In this document: positions 31,432 to 34,050 of the stretch, piece by piece
Layout: each line of letters starts with the position of its first letter
Position numbering within the stretch: the stretch's first letter is position 1
Source of the DNA: an uncultured Hyphomicrobiales bacterium
GTDB taxonomy: Bacteria > Pseudomonadota > Alphaproteobacteria > Rhizobiales > Beijerinckiaceae
DNA: 34,050 nt
Direction of reading: 5' to 3'
NCBI GenBank assembly: GCA_903932535.1
Contig: CAIZGR010000491.1
Span: forward strand, 1 to 34,050
The notes under the pieces: generated by a model
The model's input: only the letters and a program-made list of their open reading frames with translations
Told to the model about the DNA's origin: nothing
The model's database searches: none
Position numbers and translations under genes: made by a program

Positions 31432-31482
31432 TAATCAACGGCGAATGGCCAACTTCGCCGGAATCGACGCCGGAGCAAATCG

Positions 31483-32838
31483 ATGCGCATTGCGATCATT
31501 GGCGGGGGCGCAACGGGCGCGCTGGCGGCCGTCCATTTGGCGCGGCGTCTCGCAGGGCGGGCCGAGGCGATTTTGCTCGTCGAACCGAGCGAAACCGTCG
31601 GTCGCGGCCTCGCCTATTCGACGACCGACTCGCGGCATCTGCTCAACGTGCGGGTCTCCAACATGAGCGCGTTTCCCGAGGAGCCGCAGCACCTTCACGA
31701 CTGGCTGAGACGCCAAGGCGGCCAACCTTGCCCCACGCCGTTCTGCTTCATCTCGCGGGGGCGCTATGGCGATTACCTGAGCGATCTGGCGCAGGAGGTC
31801 CTGGCGTCGGGCGCCGTCCGTCACGTGCGAGACGTCTGCGTCGACATCGTCGAACGCCGCGACGGCGCCACGCTGCGGCTGGGATCGGGCGCGACGATCG
31901 AGGCCGACCATGTCGTCCTGGCGACCGGGAACGACGCCAAACCCGCAGTGAACGGCTTTCCCGCCGAGCAGCCCTGGACGCCGGGCTCGCTGGACGGGCT
32001 CTCGCCGGAGGCGCCGATCCTCGTCATCGGCACTGGGCTCACGATGGTCGACATGGCGCTGTCGCTCGACCGGCGCGGCCATCGCGGGCCGATCGTAGCC
32101 GTGTCCCGGCGCGGGCTTCTGCCCTCGGCGCACCGATCGACCGCTCCGCGCGCGATCGGCGCGGACGAAATCCCTTTCGGGACCGACCTGTCGAAGCTCC
32201 TCGCGTGGCTGCGGGGCTTTTCGGCGGGGCTCGCCGCCGAAGGCGTCGACTGGCGTTCCGCGGTCGATGCGCTTCGGCCCCATACGCAGCGGCTCTGGCG
32301 CGAAATGACGCTCGAACAGAAGCGCCGGTTTCTCCGTCACGCCCGGGTCTATTGGGACGTCCACCGCCATCGCATGGCGCCGGAGATCGAGCAGGCGCTC
32401 GCGCGGCTCATGCGCGACGGCCGCCTGACCGTGATCGCCGGCCGGATCCTGGCCGTCCGCCGGGACGCCGACCGCCTGCGGGTCCAGATCGCGCCGCGCG
32501 GCGCGACGGACCGGCAGGAAAGCATTTTCGCGCGCGTCATCGATTGCACAGGCCTCGCCGACGACCCGCTGAAGTCGTCCAATCCACTGTTGTGCGCTTT
32601 GTTCGCGCGCGGGGCGCTGCGGCCCGATGCCCTCGGCATCGGGCTCGACGTGGCGGAGACCTATCGAATCGTCGGCGCCGGAGGCGCGCGGTCGCAGCGC
32701 ATACGGGCCATCGGGCCGCTGGCGCGCGCCGCCTTCTGGGAATGCATCGCGATTCCCGACATCCGGGTCCAGTGCAGCGAAATCGCCGAGGCGATGGCCG
32801 AAGCGGCCCGGGACGAGGCGAAGGAGCCGGCGTTTTAG
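31483..32838 (+). CDS. FAD/NAD(P)-binding protein, YdhS-like (COG4529 type)
   Basis: A 451-aa flavoprotein with a Rossmann FAD-binding motif at the N-terminus (MRIAIIGGGATGALAAVHLA) and a second dinucleotide motif in the middle (ILVIGTGLTMVDMALSLDRR), followed by AVSRRGLLPSAH. ADHVVLATGNDAKP and the C-terminal VIDCTGLADDPLKSSNPLL complete the pattern of the uncharacterised YdhS-like family. The start is the ATG at 31483 behind GGAG (spacing 7). Family members probably are oxidoreductases, perhaps monooxygenase-like, of unknown substrate. The convergent TauD-family gene and ABC ATPase suggest work on a sulfonate or similar compound. Family firm; substrate and role are inference. Confidence 0.88.
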   Translation: MRIAIIGGGATGALAAVHLARRLAGRAEAILLVEPSETVGRGLAYSTTDSRHLLNVRVSNMSAFPEEPQHLHDWLRRQGGQPCPTPFCFISRGRYGDYLSDLAQEVLASGAVRHVRDVCVDIVERRDGATLRLGSGATIEADHVVLATGNDAKPAVNGFPAEQPWTPGSLDGLSPEAPILVIGTGLTMVDMALSLDRRGHRGPIVAVSRRGLLPSAHRSTAPRAIGADEIPFGTDLSKLLAWLRGFSAGLAAEGVDWRSAVDALRPHTQRLWREMTLEQKRRFLRHARVYWDVHRHRMAPEIEQALARLMRDGRLTVIAGRILAVRRDADRLRVQIAPRGATDRQESIFARVIDCTGLADDPLKSSNPLLCALFARGALRPDALGIGLDVAETYRIVGAGGARSQRIRAIGPLARAAFWECIAIPDIRVQCSEIAEAMAEAARDEAKEPAF

Positions 32839-32857
32839 AGCGCGCCGGCCGAGAGTC

Positions 32858-33775
32858 CTACTGCAGGGCCGCCTTCGGCGCGCCGTCGTAGGCGGAGACG
32901 CGCGCGCCCCACCGCTCGAAGGGATAGTAGTCCCAGACCGCGTGGTGCTGGACCGCCCAATTGTCCCAGAAGGTCAGCGTGTTCGCGGTCCAGGCGACGC
33001 GCGCCTGGAAGGCGACGTTGCGCTCGACGTGTCGGACGAGGAGTTCGAGCAGCGCGTCGCTCTCCCAGCGCGTGAGTTGCGGGATGTGCGTGGTGAACGT
33101 CGAATTGACGAACAGGAACCGTCGTCCGGTCGCGGGATGAACGGGAGCGATCGGATGCTCGGCGGCCGGAAAATTGCGCCCCGGCTGCGGCTTCGCCCCG
33201 TAGCCCGCGGTCCACGCGTTGGCGCCGTCGTGGACTGCGGTCAGGCCGTCGACGAACGTGCGGAGCGGCGCGGAGAGCGATTCGTAGGCGAGATAGTTGT
33301 TGACGAACAGGGTGTCGCCGCCGCCGACCTCCGGCGTCTTCTCGACATAGAGGAAGGAGGCGCGGATCGGCTCCTCGTCGCAGGAGACGTCGTGATGCCA
33401 AGCGTCTCCGGCGGTGTAGCGCGACTCCCGGCCGGTCTTCCAGGCGAGCACCTCCGGGTCCCGGCTCGCGCCCGCGATCAGCGACGAGGCGGCGAGCGCA
33501 TGCTGGTGCAGGCGACCGAAATGCCGGGCGAAGCGCTTCTGGTCGTCCGCGCCGAGCCGCTGGTTGCGGAAGACGAGCACGAGCCGCTCCGCGCTCGCCC
33601 GCCTGATCTCCGACAGCTGCTCGGGCGGAATCTCTTTGGTCAGGTCGACCCCGTCGATCTCCGCGCCGAGCGCCGGCGCGATCGGCGTCACGCGTATCGT
33701 CTCATAGGGCGCAAGGACCCGCTCGTTCCACGCTTCGAGGGCCGCCTTGTCGTGCGTGTCGCGATAGAAGGACAT
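32858..33775 (-). CDS. TauD/TfdA-family 2-oxoglutarate-dependent dioxygenase
   Basis: A 305-aa Fe(II)/2-oxoglutarate dioxygenase; relatives release sulfite from taurine (TauD) or cleave alkyl sulfates (AtsK). The Fe-binding triad is visible: His127 and Asp129 in AWHHDVSCDEEP and the distal His in NWAVQHHAVWDYYP (His277 or 278). GARVSAYDGAPKA with Arg292 gives the 2-oxoglutarate-binding arginine. Other typical stretches are VDLTKEIPPEQLSEIRRA, HFGRLHQHALA and TPEVGGGDTLFVNNYLAYES. The start is the ATG at 33775. It lies 33 nt downstream of the ABC ATPase gene on the same strand, which suggests a sulfur-acquisition operon running in from beyond the window. Family firm; substrate not determined. 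Confidence 0.93.
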   Translation of the reverse strand: MSFYRDTHDKAALEAWNERVLAPYETIRVTPIAPALGAEIDGVDLTKEIPPEQLSEIRRASAERLVLVFRNQRLGADDQKRFARHFGRLHQHALAASSLIAGASRDPEVLAWKTGRESRYTAGDAWHHDVSCDEEPIRASFLYVEKTPEVGGGDTLFVNNYLAYESLSAPLRTFVDGLTAVHDGANAWTAGYGAKPQPGRNFPAAEHPIAPVHPATGRRFLFVNSTFTTHIPQLTRWESDALLELLVRHVERNVAFQARVAWTANTLTFWDNWAVQHHAVWDYYPFERWGARVSAYDGAPKAALQ

Positions 33776-33808
33776 CCGGATCGTTTCCTTTGCCGAAGGG
33801 GGGCGGGC

Positions 33809-34050
33809 TCATGCGGTCGCGCGGCCGATGAGGCGCGCGAGGATGGATTCTTCGAGACGGCCGAACGCCGCGGCGCCGCGGTGACGCGGGCGCGAAAGGG
33901 GCACGTCGACATCGAGCGCGATGGCGCCGCGTTCGATCAGGACGATGCGATCGGCGAGCGCGACCGCCTCGGCGACGTCGTGGGTCACCAGGACCGCGGT
34001 GAAGCCTTCGCGCCGCCAGACGCTTTCGAGCAATTGCTGCATTTCGATGC
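33809..34050 (-). CDS. ABC transporter ATP-binding protein, C-terminal fragment (SsuB/TauB-type)
   Basis: Only the last 80 or so residues are in the window; the gene runs off the right edge. The segment [20 protein letters not shown] then [20 protein letters not shown] carries the H-loop (switch) histidine in VTHD and the typical spacing of nitrate/sulfonate/taurine-type ATPases. The C-terminus ([20 protein letters not shown]) is also typical of this group. Position next to a TauD-family gene supports a sulfonate or sulfate-ester importer. The ATG visible at 34042 is internal. Walker A and the signature motif lie outside the window. Confidence 0.88.
   Translation of the reverse strand, partial: IEMQQLLESVWRREGFTAVLVTHDVAEAVALADRIVLIERGAIALDVDVPLSRPRHRGAAAFGRLEESILARLIGRATA

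Larger units (their letters stand above)
31027..31482. other. Intergenic region of about 456 nt
   Basis: No convincing gene. The left part holds a perfect hairpin (31060-31089, listed separately) that may end the PhzF/Nudix unit. The middle is GC-rich with no further structure seen. The right end turns A/T-rich and holds a good promoter for the FAD/NAD(P) gene. Confidence 0.45.

Noticed and set aside
31435..32370. A minus-strand frame opposite the YdhS-like gene
   Set aside because: No ribosome site or family; the plus-strand gene has FAD and NAD(P) motifs.

Overview
This is a GC-rich (roughly two-thirds G+C by eye), gene-dense chromosomal stretch. It most likely comes from an alphaproteobacterium of the Hyphomicrobiales (Rhizobiales) type. 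The supporting marks are a DUF4170 protein inside a lipid A/Kdo operon, a DUF1127 protein next to a GcvA-like LysR regulator, a two-domain cold-shock protein, a trpG-trpD-trpC cluster and the general style of the proteins. No genus can be named from the sequence alone. Nothing here looks like a prophage, an insertion sequence, a CRISPR array, or a tRNA or rRNA gene.

Layout. 1-2640: the 3' part of argG (+), a Tat-type L,D-transpeptidase (-) and a small coiled-coil protein (+). 2672-6857: a tightly packed minus-strand envelope operon, read in the order CysQ-like phosphatase, DUF4170, DUF374 acyltransferase, waaA (Kdo transferase), lpxK (lipid A 4'-kinase); the last three overlap by 4 nt at each junction. 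6963-8771: a cupin and an RhlE-like DEAD-box helicase (-). 9271-10212: a two-gene unit of an uncharacterised basic protein and a PIN-domain protein (+), a candidate toxin-antitoxin-like pair. 10235-12349: recO (-), a LysR regulator (-) and a divergent DUF1127 gene (+). 12517-14958: trpG-trpD-trpC. 14959-15584: a non-coding stretch rich in hairpins. 15585-19638: parE, a two-domain cold-shock protein followed by an intrinsic terminator, and mazG. 19736-22956: a CitE-like lyase, an ATC-hydrolase-family protein overlapping a SIMPL protein, DUF2277, and a secreted CHRD protein.

23028-28862 holds the broken genes. One is a retropepsin-like aspartyl protease relic with both a D-A-G active site and a frameshift. 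The other is an adenine deaminase interrupted by a net 2-nt loss exactly at its first metal-binding motif. Between them lie a small conserved-type protein and an acetyl-CoA hydrolase/CoA-transferase. pdxY runs divergently from the deaminase. 28961-31026: a small secreted protein, then a PhzF-like protein translationally coupled to a Nudix-like protein. 31483-34050: a YdhS-like FAD/NAD(P) protein converges on a TauD-family dioxygenase and the C-terminal end of a nitrate/sulfonate-type ABC ATPase. Together these three look like the edge of an organosulfur acquisition locus.

Most of the window is housekeeping: arginine and tryptophan synthesis, lipid A assembly, DNA repair and topology, nucleotide clean-up. 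The best candidates for undescribed biology are the 9271-10212 gene pair, the unexplained intergenic structures (14959-15584, 17660-17686, 20764-20777), and the YdhS-like/TauD/ABC module. The two frameshifts need checking against reads before they are taken as real gene decay.
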